The notes below the pieces were generated by a model. The model saw nothing but the letters and a program-made list of their open reading frames with translations, was not told the DNA's origin and ran no database searches. A stretch of DNA of 64,000 nt from Salipiger abyssi. Lineage in GTDB: Bacteria; Pseudomonadota; Alphaproteobacteria; Rhodobacterales; Rhodobacteraceae. The DNA lies in NCBI RefSeq assembly GCF_017311415.1, contig NZ_JAEKIS010000006.1:226467-290466 (forward strand), in the 5' to 3' direction. Positions within the stretch are counted from its first letter, which is position 1, and each line of letters starts with the position of its first letter. This document shows, in pieces, positions 25,568 to 36,034 of this stretch. The translations under genes and the position numbers were made by a program.

Positions 25568-25739
25568 CGTCAGGCTAATCCCGCGCCACGGACACGCAAT
25601 AAAAACCTTTGAAATACATCAATTTTCGCCCGGGAATTTCAATCCCGGCGGGAAAGTGTAATACCCCGTTACGGCGTCCGCGCGCGGACGTAAAAATCTG
25701 TTCCACCGCCGCAGGACGCCAGCCGCCAGCCGCGCCGAA

Positions 25740-26621
25740 TCACTCGCGCGGCAGCATGGCACCGGAGGCCGGCAAGTCGCTCAGCCTGCGCTCGACAAAT
25801 GCACCGAATGTCCGGACCAACGCCGAGGGCCGCGCCGCCGCATAGGCCAGCGTCATGCCGATCTCGGGCAGTGCCGGCAGTGGCGCGCTCAGCGTGCAGA
25901 GATCGTCCGGCACCGCCGAGCGCGTCACCACGCTCACCGCCTGGCCCGAGCGGGTGATCGCCAGCAGCCCGGCGAGGCTGTTGCTGGCAAAGGCGATGCG
26001 ATAGGCCCGCCCCGCCTCCTCCATCGCCGCGCAGGCAGCGCGGTGGTCGAGCGTGTCCGGAGCCGAAAGCGCCAGCGGGATCACCGGGTTCTTGAGAATA
26101 TCGGGATCCGGACGGCTGGCCACCCAGACAAAGGCATCGCGGCGGATGATCCCGGCGCCCTCCGCATCGCCGGGCAGCGAGACCAGCGCCGCGTCGATGC
26201 GGCGGCGCTGGAGCAGCCCGCGCAGCTCGACCGTGGGCGCGCAGACCACCTCGATCTCGACTCCGCCATGACGCGCGCCGAAGCCGCGCAGCAGATCGGG
26301 GAAGAAGGCGGTGAGATAATCCTCCGGACAGCCGAAGCTGATCGCCCCCTGAAGGCCGCGCCCGGACAGGCTTGCCAGCGCCTCGTCATGGGCGGCGAGA
26401 ATGCGCTCTGCATGGGCCAGCAGCCGCTCGCCGGCGGCGGTCAGCGCCACGCCGCTGCCGGTGCGCGACAGGATCGGCTGGCCGACCACCGACTCCAGCC
26501 GCCGCATCTGCATGCTGACCGCGGATTGCGTGCGCCCGACGCGCTGCGCCGCCGCGCTGATCGAGCCGCTGCGCGAGACGGCGTGAAAGCTGCGCAACAG
26601 GAGGATGTCGAGATCGGCCAT
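25740..26621 (-). CDS. dgdR: LysR-family regulator DgdR-like
   Basis: A 293-residue LysR-type transcriptional regulator. The N-terminal winged helix-turn-helix is LLLRSFHAVSRSGSISAAAQ followed by RVGRTQSAVSMQMRRLE; the effector domain starts near residue 90 (LQGAISFGCPEDYLTAFFPD). The start at 26621 is the one that begins just before the DNA-binding domain. It is divergent from a 2,2-dialkylglycine decarboxylase gene, the arrangement known for dgdR/dgdA in Burkholderia, where DgdR represses dgdA and itself. A nested dyad in the shared promoter is the likely operator. Confidence 0.82.
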   Translation of the reverse strand: MADLDILLLRSFHAVSRSGSISAAAQRVGRTQSAVSMQMRRLESVVGQPILSRTGSGVALTAAGERLLAHAERILAAHDEALASLSGRGLQGAISFGCPEDYLTAFFPDLLRGFGARHGGVEIEVVCAPTVELRGLLQRRRIDAALVSLPGDAEGAGIIRRDAFVWVASRPDPDILKNPVIPLALSAPDTLDHRAACAAMEEAGRAYRIAFASNSLAGLLAITRSGQAVSVVTRSAVPDDLCTLSAPLPALPEIGMTLAYAAARPSALVRTFGAFVERRLSDLPASGAMLPRE

Positions 26622-26640
26622 GAAGATATCAATAATACTG

Positions 26641-28048
<1,408 letters not shown>

Positions 28049-28054
28049 CCCGCC

Positions 28055-30091
28055 TCAGAGCGCCCGCAGCAGCCGCAGCGCGTCGTAGATCGCCGCGTGG
28101 GTGTTGCGGGCGGACACCGCGTCGCCGATACGGAAGAGCCGATAGGTGCCCTCCGGGTTGCGGCGCACGTTCTGCGGCGCCAGCGCAATCAGCGCCTCGT
28201 AGTCGACTTCGCCGAGATTGAGCGAGCCGGGGCGCAGCTCGAAATAGAGATCGTCGAGCGGTCTCGTGCCGAGATTGACCACCACCTGGTCGACCTCGCG
28301 GGTCTGGCTGAAGCTGCCGTAATCGCTGCCCAGTTCCGCCACCAGCCCGTTCCCCGCCCGGCGCACCGCGTCGAGCTTCCAGGTCACGGTGAAACGCACA
28401 TCACGGCCCTGAAGCGCGCGCAGAGCGGGCGTCAGCGACATGCCCATGACCTCGGAGGCGATATTACGGTCGCGGGTGACGATCTCCACCGACGCGCCGG
28501 TGGCGGCGATGGTCTCGGCGGCCTGAAGCGCCGCGAAATCCCCCGCATCGTCGAAGATCAGCACATTGCTGCCGGGGCGCGCATCGCCCGAGAGGATATC
28601 CCAGGCGGTCACCACCAGCGCGTCGCCCTCCGCCAGCCCCTCCGCATGGGGCAGCCCCCCGGTGGCGACGATCACCACGTCCGGCGCCTCGGCCCGCACG
28701 GTGTCGGCATCGGCGAAGCTGTTGAAGTGAAAGCGCACCCCCATGCGCTCGCATTCGGCAAAGCGCCATTCGATCAGCGACATCATCTCGGCCCGGCGCG
28801 GCGTCTGCGCGGTGAGCCGCACCTGCCCGCCGGGATCGTTCGCCGCCTCGTGCACCACCACCTCATGGCCACGCAGCGCCGCCACCCGCGCCGCCTCCAG
28901 CCCCGCGGGACCCGCGCCCACGATCACCACGCGGCATGTCTCCGCCGCCGGCGCGATCTCATGCGGCAGCTCCAGCTCACGCCCCGTCGAGGGGTTGTGC
29001 AGGCAGAGCGCGCCGCCACCCATATAGATCCGGTCGAGGCAGTAATTGGCGCCGACACAGGGCCGGATCCGGTCCTCCTCGCCGCGCAGGATCTTGGCGA
29101 CGATATGCGGGTCGGCCATATGCGCGCGGGTCATGCCGACGATATCGAGCTTGCCGCTGGCGATGGCGTGGCGGGCGGTGGCCACGTCCTGGATCTTGGC
29201 GGCGTGCAGGGTCGGGATCTGTGCCTCGGCGCGGATCTCGCCGGCGAAATCCAGATGCGGGGCGCTGCGCATGCCCTGCACCGGGATCACATCGGTCAGC
29301 GCCGCGTCGGTGTCGATATGGCCCCGGATGACATTGAGGAAATCCACCAGCCCGCTGGCTTTCAGCCGCCGCGTGATCTCCATCCCCTCGGCTTTCGTGA
29401 TGCCGCCCTGTTCCACCTCATCCGCCGCGTAGCGGATGCCGACGATAAAGTCGTTGCCCACCCGCTCGCGGATCGCCCCCAGCACCTCCATGGCAAAGCG
29501 CATGCGGTTGTCGAGCGAACCGCCATAAGGCGCCTCCATCTCGTTGACCAGCGGTGTCCAGAACTGGTCCATCAGGTGACCGTAGGCTTCGAGCTCGATC
29601 CCGTCGAGCCCGGCGGCCTGCATCCGCTCGGCGGCGTCGGCATAATCTGCGATCACCCGCGCGATATCCCAGTCCTCGGCCTTTTTCGGAAACGCCCGGT
29701 GCGCCACCTCGCGCGCATGCCCGGAGGAGAGCGAGGGCAGCCAGTCGCCCCGGTCCCAGCGGGTGCGGCGGCCCAGATGGGTGAGCTGGATCATCACCGC
29801 ACAGCCGTGATCGTGACATTCCTCGGTCAACGCACGCATCCAGCCGACCACCTCGTCCTTCCAGGCGAGGATATTGTTGAAGGCCGGCGGGCTGTCGCGC
29901 GACACGCTGGCCGAGCCCGCCGTCATGGTGAGCCCGATCCCCGCCCGCGCCCGTTCGGCGTGATAGGCGCGATAGCGCGCCTTGGGCATGCCGTCCTCGG
30001 CATAGGCGGGCTCGTGCGAGGAGAGCATCAGGCGGTTCCTGAGCGTGAGATGTTTCAGCTGGAAGGGCTGGAGCAGCGGATCGGTCGACAT
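28055..30091 (-). CDS. TMADH-family flavin oxidoreductase, N-methylproline demethylase-like
   Basis: A 678-residue protein combining an N-terminal old-yellow-enzyme-type FMN barrel (LKHLTLRNRLMLSSHEPAYA; LTHLGRRTRWDRGDWLPSLS) with a C-terminal FAD/NAD-binding domain (VVIVGAGPAGLEAARVAALR at about 395-414). The iron-sulfur linker reads CVGANYC ... GGGALC; compared with trimethylamine dehydrogenase CIGCNVC, the second cysteine is alanine. That variant is, to my knowledge, typical of enzymes annotated N-methylproline demethylase. The likely reaction is oxidative N-demethylation of a methylated amino acid releasing formaldehyde. The start at 30091 gives MSTDPLLQPF. It is divergent from a TetR regulator. 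Confidence 0.72.
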   Translation of the reverse strand: MSTDPLLQPFQLKHLTLRNRLMLSSHEPAYAEDGMPKARYRAYHAERARAGIGLTMTAGSASVSRDSPPAFNNILAWKDEVVGWMRALTEECHDHGCAVMIQLTHLGRRTRWDRGDWLPSLSSGHAREVAHRAFPKKAEDWDIARVIADYADAAERMQAAGLDGIELEAYGHLMDQFWTPLVNEMEAPYGGSLDNRMRFAMEVLGAIRERVGNDFIVGIRYAADEVEQGGITKAEGMEITRRLKASGLVDFLNVIRGHIDTDAALTDVIPVQGMRSAPHLDFAGEIRAEAQIPTLHAAKIQDVATARHAIASGKLDIVGMTRAHMADPHIVAKILRGEEDRIRPCVGANYCLDRIYMGGGALCLHNPSTGRELELPHEIAPAAETCRVVIVGAGPAGLEAARVAALRGHEVVVHEAANDPGGQVRLTAQTPRRAEMMSLIEWRFAECERMGVRFHFNSFADADTVRAEAPDVVIVATGGLPHAEGLAEGDALVVTAWDILSGDARPGSNVLIFDDAGDFAALQAAETIAATGASVEIVTRDRNIASEVMGMSLTPALRALQGRDVRFTVTWKLDAVRRAGNGLVAELGSDYGSFSQTREVDQVVVNLGTRPLDDLYFELRPGSLNLGEVDYEALIALAPQNVRRNPEGTYRLFRIGDAVSARNTHAAIYDALRLLRAL

Positions 30092-30210
30092 CTGGCGGAC
30101 TCCCTGTTGGCCGGGATGACGCTGCGCAAAATGTTCACTTATGTCAAGTTTGCGATCACCTCTGACCATTTCCGATTGTTGCGCCCTGCAAGACCGGCTA
30201 ATCTGTTAGC

Positions 30211-30852
30211 ATGAGCAGTCAGGACGCGCAGGCAGAGACCGACAAAACCGCCGGCTGGCGCGGCTCGCGCGAGCTCTGGCTGGAGGCGGCAAGGCAGGCC
30301 TTTGTCGAGAGCGGTCTGGAGGCGGTGAAGATCCAGCCTCTGGCTGCACGGCTGGATCTCTCTCGCACGAGTTTCTACTGGTTTTTCAAGGATCGGGGGG
30401 CCCTTCTTCAGGCATTGCTCGAACTCTGGGAGGCGCGGAATACCGGCGCCATCCAGACCGCGTGCGAGGCCTATGCCGAGACCCTGCCCGAAGCGGTTCT
30501 GACGCTGATCGCCGCCTTTCTGGAGGAAACCGGGTTCGAGCCGCGTTTCGATTTCGCGGTGCGCGGCTGGGCGCATCGCGACGCGGCGGTCGCGGCGCGG
30601 GTGCAGGCGGCGGATGAGGCCCGGCTTGCGGCGATTCGCGCCATGTTCACCCGCTTCGGCCTGCCCGCGACGGAGGCGGATGTGCGCGCGCGGACGGTCT
30701 ATCTCACCCAGATGGGCTATATCTCGATGCAGGTGCAGGAGACGCTGGAAACCCGGCTGGCGCGCATCTCCGATTACGTGACGATCTTTGCCCGCCAGCC
30801 GCCGCAGCCGAACGAGATGGCGCGGTTTCGCGCACGGTTTGGCAGGGGCTAG
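30211..30852 (+). CDS. TetR/AcrR family transcriptional regulator
   Basis: A 213-residue one-component regulator. The N-terminal helix-turn-helix runs RELWLEAARQAFVESGLEAV then LAARLDLSRTSFYWFFKDRG, a classical TetR recognition helix; the rest is a helical ligand-binding domain. It is divergent from the demethylase gene with a 119-base shared promoter, so it most likely controls that gene and itself. It converges on the ThDP enzyme across a pair of palindromic repeats. Confidence 0.85.
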   Translation: MSSQDAQAETDKTAGWRGSRELWLEAARQAFVESGLEAVKIQPLAARLDLSRTSFYWFFKDRGALLQALLELWEARNTGAIQTACEAYAETLPEAVLTLIAAFLEETGFEPRFDFAVRGWAHRDAAVAARVQAADEARLAAIRAMFTRFGLPATEADVRARTVYLTQMGYISMQVQETLETRLARISDYVTIFARQPPQPNEMARFRARFGRG

Positions 30853-30859
30853 CGGCGCC

Positions 30860-30939
30860 GTAGGGTGGGCAATTTGCCTACCGCGCCGGGCGGTTGCGTG
30901 GGATGACGCTGGAAGCGGTGGGCAAATTGCCCACCCTAC
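30860..30939. repeat. Inverted pair of GTAGGGTGGGCA palindromic repeats between convergent genes
   Basis: Copy one at 30860-30882 (GTAGGGTGGGCAATTTGCC then TACC) and an inverted copy at 30917-30939 (GGTGGGCAAATTGCCCACC then CTAC). The second copy overlaps the 3' end of the ThDP gene and supplies its TAG stop codon (30936-30938). The pair can form a long stem and probably acts as a bidirectional terminator. Confidence 0.7.
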
Positions 30940-32591
30940 GAGCCTGCGCGGATCTGTGTCAGCGTCCGGTAGGGTGTCAGCGCCTCGGTGTCCACCGTCA
31001 GCTCCAGCAGCGCGCCATCTGGCGCCGCCAAGGCCCGCTCGAAAGCCTCGGCGAATTGCGCGGTCTCGGAAACCACCTCGCCATAGAGCCCGCAGGCCCG
31101 GGCAATCGCCGCAAACTCGGGGTTTTGCAGGTCGGTGGCGCTGACCCGTGCCGGGAATTCGCGCTCCTGATGCGCGCGGATTGTGCCGTAGCTGCCATTG
31201 TTGACCACGATCACGATCACCGCCGCCCCCGCCTGCCGGGCGGAGGCAAGCTCCTGCATGGTCATCTGGATATCGCCATCGCCGGCGAAACAGAGCACCA
31301 CCGCATCGGGGCGCTCGAGCTTGGCCGCCACCGCGGCCGGCAGCCCGTAGCCCATCGCGCCGGATTGCGGCGCCAGCAGCCGCATACCGGGACGGAACCG
31401 GAAGAACCTAGAGGACCAGACGGTGAAATTGCCCGCGCCATTGGTCAGCACCAGCTCACGGTCTTCCATCCGCTCGCGCAGATGCGCGCAGACCGCGACC
31501 ATATCCACCGGACCGGGCTGCGCCGGCGCCTTGTCGATGAAGCCGAGATAGGCCTCCCGCGCCGCCTCGCGCCACGCCGCCCAACCGCCGGAAACCTGCT
31601 CCGTCAGTGCCAGCGCGAAGCGCTCGGACGAGGCGTGGATTCCCAGCGCCGGACGGTAGACCTTGCCGATCTCCCGGTCGGACGCATGCACATGCACGAT
31701 CTTCTGCACCGGATCGGGCACATTGAGGAGCGTGTATCCGTCGGTCATGTTCTCGCCGAACCGGATGCCCAGCGCCAGAATCACATCGGCGTCGCGCAGA
31801 AGCGCCTTGGTCGCAGCGCTCATCCCCACCCCGGCATCGCCGCAGAACACCGGTGAGCGATTGTCGAACTGGTCCTGATAGCGGAAAGAGGTCGCGACCG
31901 GGATGTCCGAGCCTTCGGCAAAACGCTGCAAGGCCGCGCTGGCCTCGCGATCCCAGGGCGCGCCGCCCATCAGGATCAGCGGCCGCTCGGCGCGCTCCAG
32001 AATCTCCAGCGCCTCGACCACGGCGCCCGGCGCGGGCTCTGGCGGGAAGACCGGCACCGGCCCGTCGAGCGCCGCCGCCTCGGTCTCGGCCATCAGCATA
32101 TCCTCGGGCAGCGCGATCACCACCGGGCCGGGGCGACCGGTGGTGGCCACCGTCCAGGCGCGCGACAGGATCTCGGGCACGCGGGCAACATCGTCGATCT
32201 CCACCGCCCATTTCGCCACGGTGCCGAAAACGGCGCGGTAATCGACCTCCTGAAACGCCTCGCGCCCGCGCATGTCGGTGGCGATCTGGCCCACCAGAAG
32301 CAGCATCGGCGCGCTGTCCTGCATCGCCGTATGCACCCCGATGGAGGCGTTGGTGGCGCCCGGGCCGCGGGTCACCATGCAGATGCCGGGCTGACCGGTG
32401 AGCTTGCCATGCGCCGCCGCCATGAAGGCCGCCCCGCCCTCCTGCCGGCAATTGACGAAATCGAGCCGGCCTTTGCTGTCATGCATCGCATCGAGCACCG
32501 CCAGATAGCTCTCGCCCGGCACGCCAAAGGCCCGCCGCGCGCCCAGCGCCGTCAGGCATTCCACCACCAGTTGCCCACCATTGCGCGCCAT
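30936..32591 (-). CDS. Thiamine diphosphate-dependent enzyme (acetolactate synthase-like)
   Basis: A 551-residue ThDP enzyme with the three-domain pyruvate oxidase/acetolactate synthase architecture. The catalytic glutamate is E51 (NCRQEGGAAFMAAAHGKLTG region). The cofactor motif is FAGDGDIQMTMQELASAR followed by VVNNGSYG. The middle domain is degenerate for FAD binding as far as can be judged. The gene is single, lacks a small regulatory subunit gene, and so is probably not the biosynthetic ilvBI. Substrate is undetermined; a 2-keto acid decarboxylase or ligase role is likely. The start at 32591 follows a GGAAAGGAGAG site. Confidence 0.8.
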   Translation of the reverse strand: MARNGGQLVVECLTALGARRAFGVPGESYLAVLDAMHDSKGRLDFVNCRQEGGAAFMAAAHGKLTGQPGICMVTRGPGATNASIGVHTAMQDSAPMLLLVGQIATDMRGREAFQEVDYRAVFGTVAKWAVEIDDVARVPEILSRAWTVATTGRPGPVVIALPEDMLMAETEAAALDGPVPVFPPEPAPGAVVEALEILERAERPLILMGGAPWDREASAALQRFAEGSDIPVATSFRYQDQFDNRSPVFCGDAGVGMSAATKALLRDADVILALGIRFGENMTDGYTLLNVPDPVQKIVHVHASDREIGKVYRPALGIHASSERFALALTEQVSGGWAAWREAAREAYLGFIDKAPAQPGPVDMVAVCAHLRERMEDRELVLTNGAGNFTVWSSRFFRFRPGMRLLAPQSGAMGYGLPAAVAAKLERPDAVVLCFAGDGDIQMTMQELASARQAGAAVIVIVVNNGSYGTIRAHQEREFPARVSATDLQNPEFAAIARACGLYGEVVSETAQFAEAFERALAAPDGALLELTVDTEALTPYRTLTQIRAGS

Positions 32592-32777
32592 CGCCACTCT
32601 CCTTTCCCCAATGTGCGTGTTGTGAAGAAATCCCAGGACAACCGCAAGCGCGTGCAGAAAACGCGATCCGCCAGAACGCTTTGTTAAGACACGAGCCGTA
32701 TTTCTCGTTCCGGACCGGCGCGGATATGTGCCCGCCGGCGACAGACCCGCGACGCTGCCAGAGGTGCCGATCCCACG
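32592..32777. promoter_or_regulatory. Divergent region upstream of the chemotaxis operon
   Basis: 186 bases between the ThDP gene and the STAS gene that opens the che operon. It must carry both promoters. I could not assign convincing promoter boxes. Confidence 0.35.
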
Positions 32778-33062
32778 ATGTCCGACCTTCACTCCCACCT
32801 TCTCGAACCCGGGCGGAACCGCAACGGCGAGGATGCGCTGGTGCCCTTCCTGCTGGGTGCGCGCCACATGCCGGTGTCGATCTCGGCCCGCGACGTGGCC
32901 CGGCTCGATGCGCACCGGCTGCAAATTCTGCTGGTCGCCGAAAAGCAATGGGCCAGCGAAGGGCTGCCCTTCCGGCTGACCGACACTTCCGACACGTTCC
33001 GCGCCGGGCTCGAACGGCTCGGCCTGGCCCCCGATCACTTCGACAAGGACCCGATGCAATGA
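32778..33062 (+). CDS. STAS-domain protein at the head of the chemotaxis operon
   Basis: A 94-residue protein with an anti-sigma-antagonist-like fold: VSISARDVARLDAHRLQILL then EGLPFRLTDTSDTFRAGLER. It overlaps the following cheY by four bases. Similar STAS proteins open che operons in other Rhodobacteraceae. A role in tuning CheA activity or receptor clusters is inference; a conserved phosphorylatable serine is not obvious in the usual position. Confidence 0.68.
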   Translation: MSDLHSHLLEPGRNRNGEDALVPFLLGARHMPVSISARDVARLDAHRLQILLVAEKQWASEGLPFRLTDTSDTFRAGLERLGLAPDHFDKDPMQ

Positions 33063-33433
33063 CCACCAAAGTCCTCGCGATCGACGATTCCCGGACCATC
33101 CGCAACCTGCTGCGCGTCTCGCTCGAAGGGGCCGGCTTCGAATACCATTCGGCCTGCGACGGGGTCGAAGGGGTCGAACAGTTTTCCGAGGTCGAGCCCG
33201 ATGTCGTCATCACCGACATCAACATGCCCAATATGGACGGGTTCGGCGTGATCGAGAATCTGCGCAGCGGTCCCAACCGCACCACCGTTCCGATCATCGT
33301 GCTGACCACCGAGAGCGGCCCCGATCTCAAGGCCCGCGCCCGCGAGGCCGGCGCCACCGGCTGGATCGTGAAACCTTTCGACGACGCCTCGCTGGTCTCG
33401 GTGCTGCGCCGTCTCACCGGGCATGTGGTGTAA
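33059..33433 (+). CDS. cheY: Chemotaxis response regulator CheY
   Basis: A 124-residue single-domain receiver. The acidic pair is D9-D10 (VLAIDDSRTI), the phosphoacceptor is D53 (VVITDINMPNMDGF), the conserved threonine/serine lies in IIVLTTESG and the lysine is in WIVKPFDDAS. There is no output domain, as expected for CheY. It overlaps the STAS gene and precedes cheA by two bases. Confidence 0.9.
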   Translation: MTTKVLAIDDSRTIRNLLRVSLEGAGFEYHSACDGVEGVEQFSEVEPDVVITDINMPNMDGFGVIENLRSGPNRTTVPIIVLTTESGPDLKARAREAGATGWIVKPFDDASLVSVLRRLTGHVV

Positions 33434-33435
33434 CC

Positions 33436-35574
33436 ATGTCGAACAGCTCGATCCGCGATACGTTTTTCGAAGAGTGCGAGGAACTTCTCGAGGCGCTCGT
33501 CGAGGGGCTCTCGGCGATGGAAGAGAACGCCGAGGATATGGATGTGGTCAACGCGGTGTTCCGCGCGGTGCATTCGATCAAGGGCGGCGCCGGTGCCTTC
33601 GCGCTCGACCGTCTGGTGAACTTTGCCCACACGTTCGAAACCGTGATGGACAAGGTGCGCTCGCACGAGCTTTCCGTGGACGAGTCGCTGATGCGACTTT
33701 TCCACCGCTCCGGCGATCAGCTCGCCGATCTGGTCGAAGCGGCCCGCGACGAGCGCGAACCCAACGCGGAATCGGAGGCCGCGATCCTAAAGGAGCTCGA
33801 CACCTATCTCGGCGATGCCGACAAGAGCGACGATTTCGCCTTCGACGCGGTGACGCTGGATTTCGACGCCGGCCCGGTGCCGATCGACCTCTCCGAGCCG
33901 GAACCGGTCATGCGGCATTTCGATATCCGCTTCCAGCCCACGCCCGCGCTCTATTCCAACGGTCACGAGCCGCTGCTGCTCTTCGATGCGCTCGCGGAGC
34001 TGGGCACGCTTTCGGTCCAGGCGAATCTCGACCGTTTGCCGGAGTTTGACGCTTTCGATCCCAATGATGCGGTGATCGACTGGCGCCTGTCGCTGGAAAC
34101 GTCGGAGGACGAGACGGTGCTGCACGAGGTGTTCGAATTCGTCGACGCGCTCTGCACGCTCGACATCTCCGTGCGCGAGGAGGGCGACGAGCCCCCCACC
34201 TCTGCGGTGCTTCCCGAGCCGCCGGCGCAGGAGCCTGAAACCGATGCCGAGCCCGCTTCCCCATCACTCGTGCCCCCCCCATCGTCGGAGCCCAAACCTG
34301 CGGCGCAGCAATCGGCAGCCCAGCAATCCGCTGCACGCGAGGAGCCACGCGGCCCGCGTCCGACCCTGCGCGTCGATCTCGAACGCGTCGACCGGTTGAT
34401 CAATACGGTGGGCGAGCTGATCATCAACCAGGCTATGATCTCCCAGCGCATCGAAGAGCTGGAACTGCCTGCTGTGGCGCATCTTACCAACGAGCTCGAA
34501 GCCTACAAGCTGCTTGCCCGCGACATCCAGGAAGGTGTCATGGCGATTCGCGCGCAGCCGGTGAAACCGCTCTTTCAGCGCATGTCGCGCATCGTGCGAG
34601 AAGCGTCCGAGGCTACCGGCAAGAAGGCCAAGCTGGTCACGGTGGGCGACTCCACCGAGGTCGACAAGACCGTGATCGAACGGCTCGCCGACCCGCTCAC
34701 CCATATGGTACGCAACGCGGTGGATCACGGGCTTGAAAGCCCGCAGAAACGCCGCGAGGCGGGCAAGGATCCGACCGGCTCGATCCGTCTCTCGGCCTCG
34801 CACCGCTCCGGTAGCGTGTTCATCGAAATCGCCGATGACGGCGCCGGTCTGAACCGCGCGCGCATCCTCGAAAAGGCCATCGAAAAGGGGCTTGTGGCGC
34901 CAGATGCCGAACTCTCGGAGCAGGAGGTGGACAATCTGCTCTTCCTGCCCGGCTTCTCCACTGCCGCCGAGGTCTCAAGCCTCTCCGGGCGCGGCGTCGG
35001 CATGGATGTGGTCAAGAACGCGGTCTCCGCGCTTGGCGGGCGCGTCTCGATCAGTTCGGTGCCCGGCAGCGGCACCACCTTCACCATCGTACTGCCGCTG
35101 ACGCTGGCGGTGATGGACGGGTTTGTGATCTCCATCGCAGATCAGACCATGGTCATCCCCATCGCCTCGATCATCGAGACGATCCGCCCCAACAGCAAGG
35201 ATCTGCACTGCATCGGCACCAACGGCCAGGTGATCTCCGTCCGCGGCGCCTATGTGCCCATTGTCGATGTTGCCCGCAACCTCGGCCTGACGCGCGAACG
35301 CGCGCCCATCGGCACCGGCGTGCTGCTGCTGGTCAGTACCGAAGGTCAGGGGCTCACCGCGTTGCGTGTCGGCGGCATTCATGACCAGCGGCAGGTCGTC
35401 ATCAAGAGCCTCGAAAGCAATTACGGCGCCATTCCCGGCGTTTCGGCCGCGACGATCCTCGGCGACGGAAAGATCGCCCTGATCCTCGATCCAGACGAAC
35501 TCGTGAAACTCAACCCCGGGGCGCCCTTCCTGCCGCCCGCCCCCTCCCCCAGAATGGAGCTGCGCCATGCTTGA
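33436..35574 (+). CDS. cheA: Chemotaxis histidine kinase CheA
   Basis: A 712-residue kinase. The N-terminal Hpt domain carries the phosphorylated H46 (AVFRAVHSIKGGAGAFALD). A P2-like region covers about 150-240 and a Pro/Ala/Gln-rich linker about 245-305. The P3 dimerisation helix begins TLRVDLERVDRLINTVGELI. The P4 ATPase has MVRNAVDHGLESPQKRREAG, EIADDGAGLN and SGRGVGMDVVKNAV; the P5 CheW-like domain starts at about 555 (LPLTLAVMDGFVISI). It overlaps cheW by eight bases. The length is normal for alphaproteobacterial CheA. Confidence 0.95.
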   Translation: MSNSSIRDTFFEECEELLEALVEGLSAMEENAEDMDVVNAVFRAVHSIKGGAGAFALDRLVNFAHTFETVMDKVRSHELSVDESLMRLFHRSGDQLADLVEAARDEREPNAESEAAILKELDTYLGDADKSDDFAFDAVTLDFDAGPVPIDLSEPEPVMRHFDIRFQPTPALYSNGHEPLLLFDALAELGTLSVQANLDRLPEFDAFDPNDAVIDWRLSLETSEDETVLHEVFEFVDALCTLDISVREEGDEPPTSAVLPEPPAQEPETDAEPASPSLVPPPSSEPKPAAQQSAAQQSAAREEPRGPRPTLRVDLERVDRLINTVGELIINQAMISQRIEELELPAVAHLTNELEAYKLLARDIQEGVMAIRAQPVKPLFQRMSRIVREASEATGKKAKLVTVGDSTEVDKTVIERLADPLTHMVRNAVDHGLESPQKRREAGKDPTGSIRLSASHRSGSVFIEIADDGAGLNRARILEKAIEKGLVAPDAELSEQEVDNLLFLPGFSTAAEVSSLSGRGVGMDVVKNAVSALGGRVSISSVPGSGTTFTIVLPLTLAVMDGFVISIADQTMVIPIASIIETIRPNSKDLHCIGTNGQVISVRGAYVPIVDVARNLGLTRERAPIGTGVLLLVSTEGQGLTALRVGGIHDQRQVVIKSLESNYGAIPGVSAATILGDGKIALILDPDELVKLNPGAPFLPPAPSPRMELRHA

Positions 35575-36034
35575 CGTCATCGAAGCCCCGACCGAGACTC
35601 AGTTCGAGTTCATCACCTTCTCGGCGGGCGAACAGAGCTTCTGCCTCGAAATCACTCAGATCCGCGAGATCCGCCGCTGGACCCCGGTGACCAAGCTGCC
35701 GCACACGCCCGACGACGTGCTCGGCGTGATGAACCTGCGCGGCGCGGTGATCCCGATCTTCGATCTCGCCGCCCGCTTCGGCCTAGGCACCACACCGGAT
35801 AACGAGCGCAATGTGGTGATCGTGGCGGCCGCCGGCGGCACTACGATCGGGTTGCTGGTCGAATCCGTCTCCGAAATTCTCTCAGTGGACAAATCCGCGA
35901 TACAGGAAACACCCGACATCAAATCCGAAGCGGCGCGACAGGCCATTCTGGGCGTCATCTCGGTGGGAGAGAACATGGTGCGCGTGGTCAACCTCGACGC
36001 AGTGCTCGACAACGAGATGGGAGGCGCGGTATGA
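35567..36034 (+). CDS. cheW: Chemotaxis coupling protein CheW
   Basis: A 155-residue SH3-like coupling protein linking receptors to CheA. The characteristic sequence is FITFSAGEQSFCLEITQIRE, then DDVLGVMNLRGAVIPIFDLA and the later VGENMVRVVNLDAVLD. The stop and the cheR start overlap by four bases. Confidence 0.94.
   Translation: MLDVIEAPTETQFEFITFSAGEQSFCLEITQIREIRRWTPVTKLPHTPDDVLGVMNLRGAVIPIFDLAARFGLGTTPDNERNVVIVAAAGGTTIGLLVESVSEILSVDKSAIQETPDIKSEAARQAILGVISVGENMVRVVNLDAVLDNEMGGAV

Larger units (their letters stand above)
25437..25739. promoter_or_regulatory. Upstream region of the WD40 operon
   Basis: 303 bases without a gene, between the coiled-coil gene start and the dgdR stop. It holds two tandem inverted repeats at 25523-25567 and a possible -24/-12 element at 25460-25475, both described separately. 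The left two thirds, next to dgdR, contain no feature I recognise. Confidence 0.5.

Noticed and set aside
30936..32591. Biosynthetic acetolactate synthase IlvB/IlvI
   Set aside because: No small subunit or ilvC follows and the gene stands alone between unrelated regulons.
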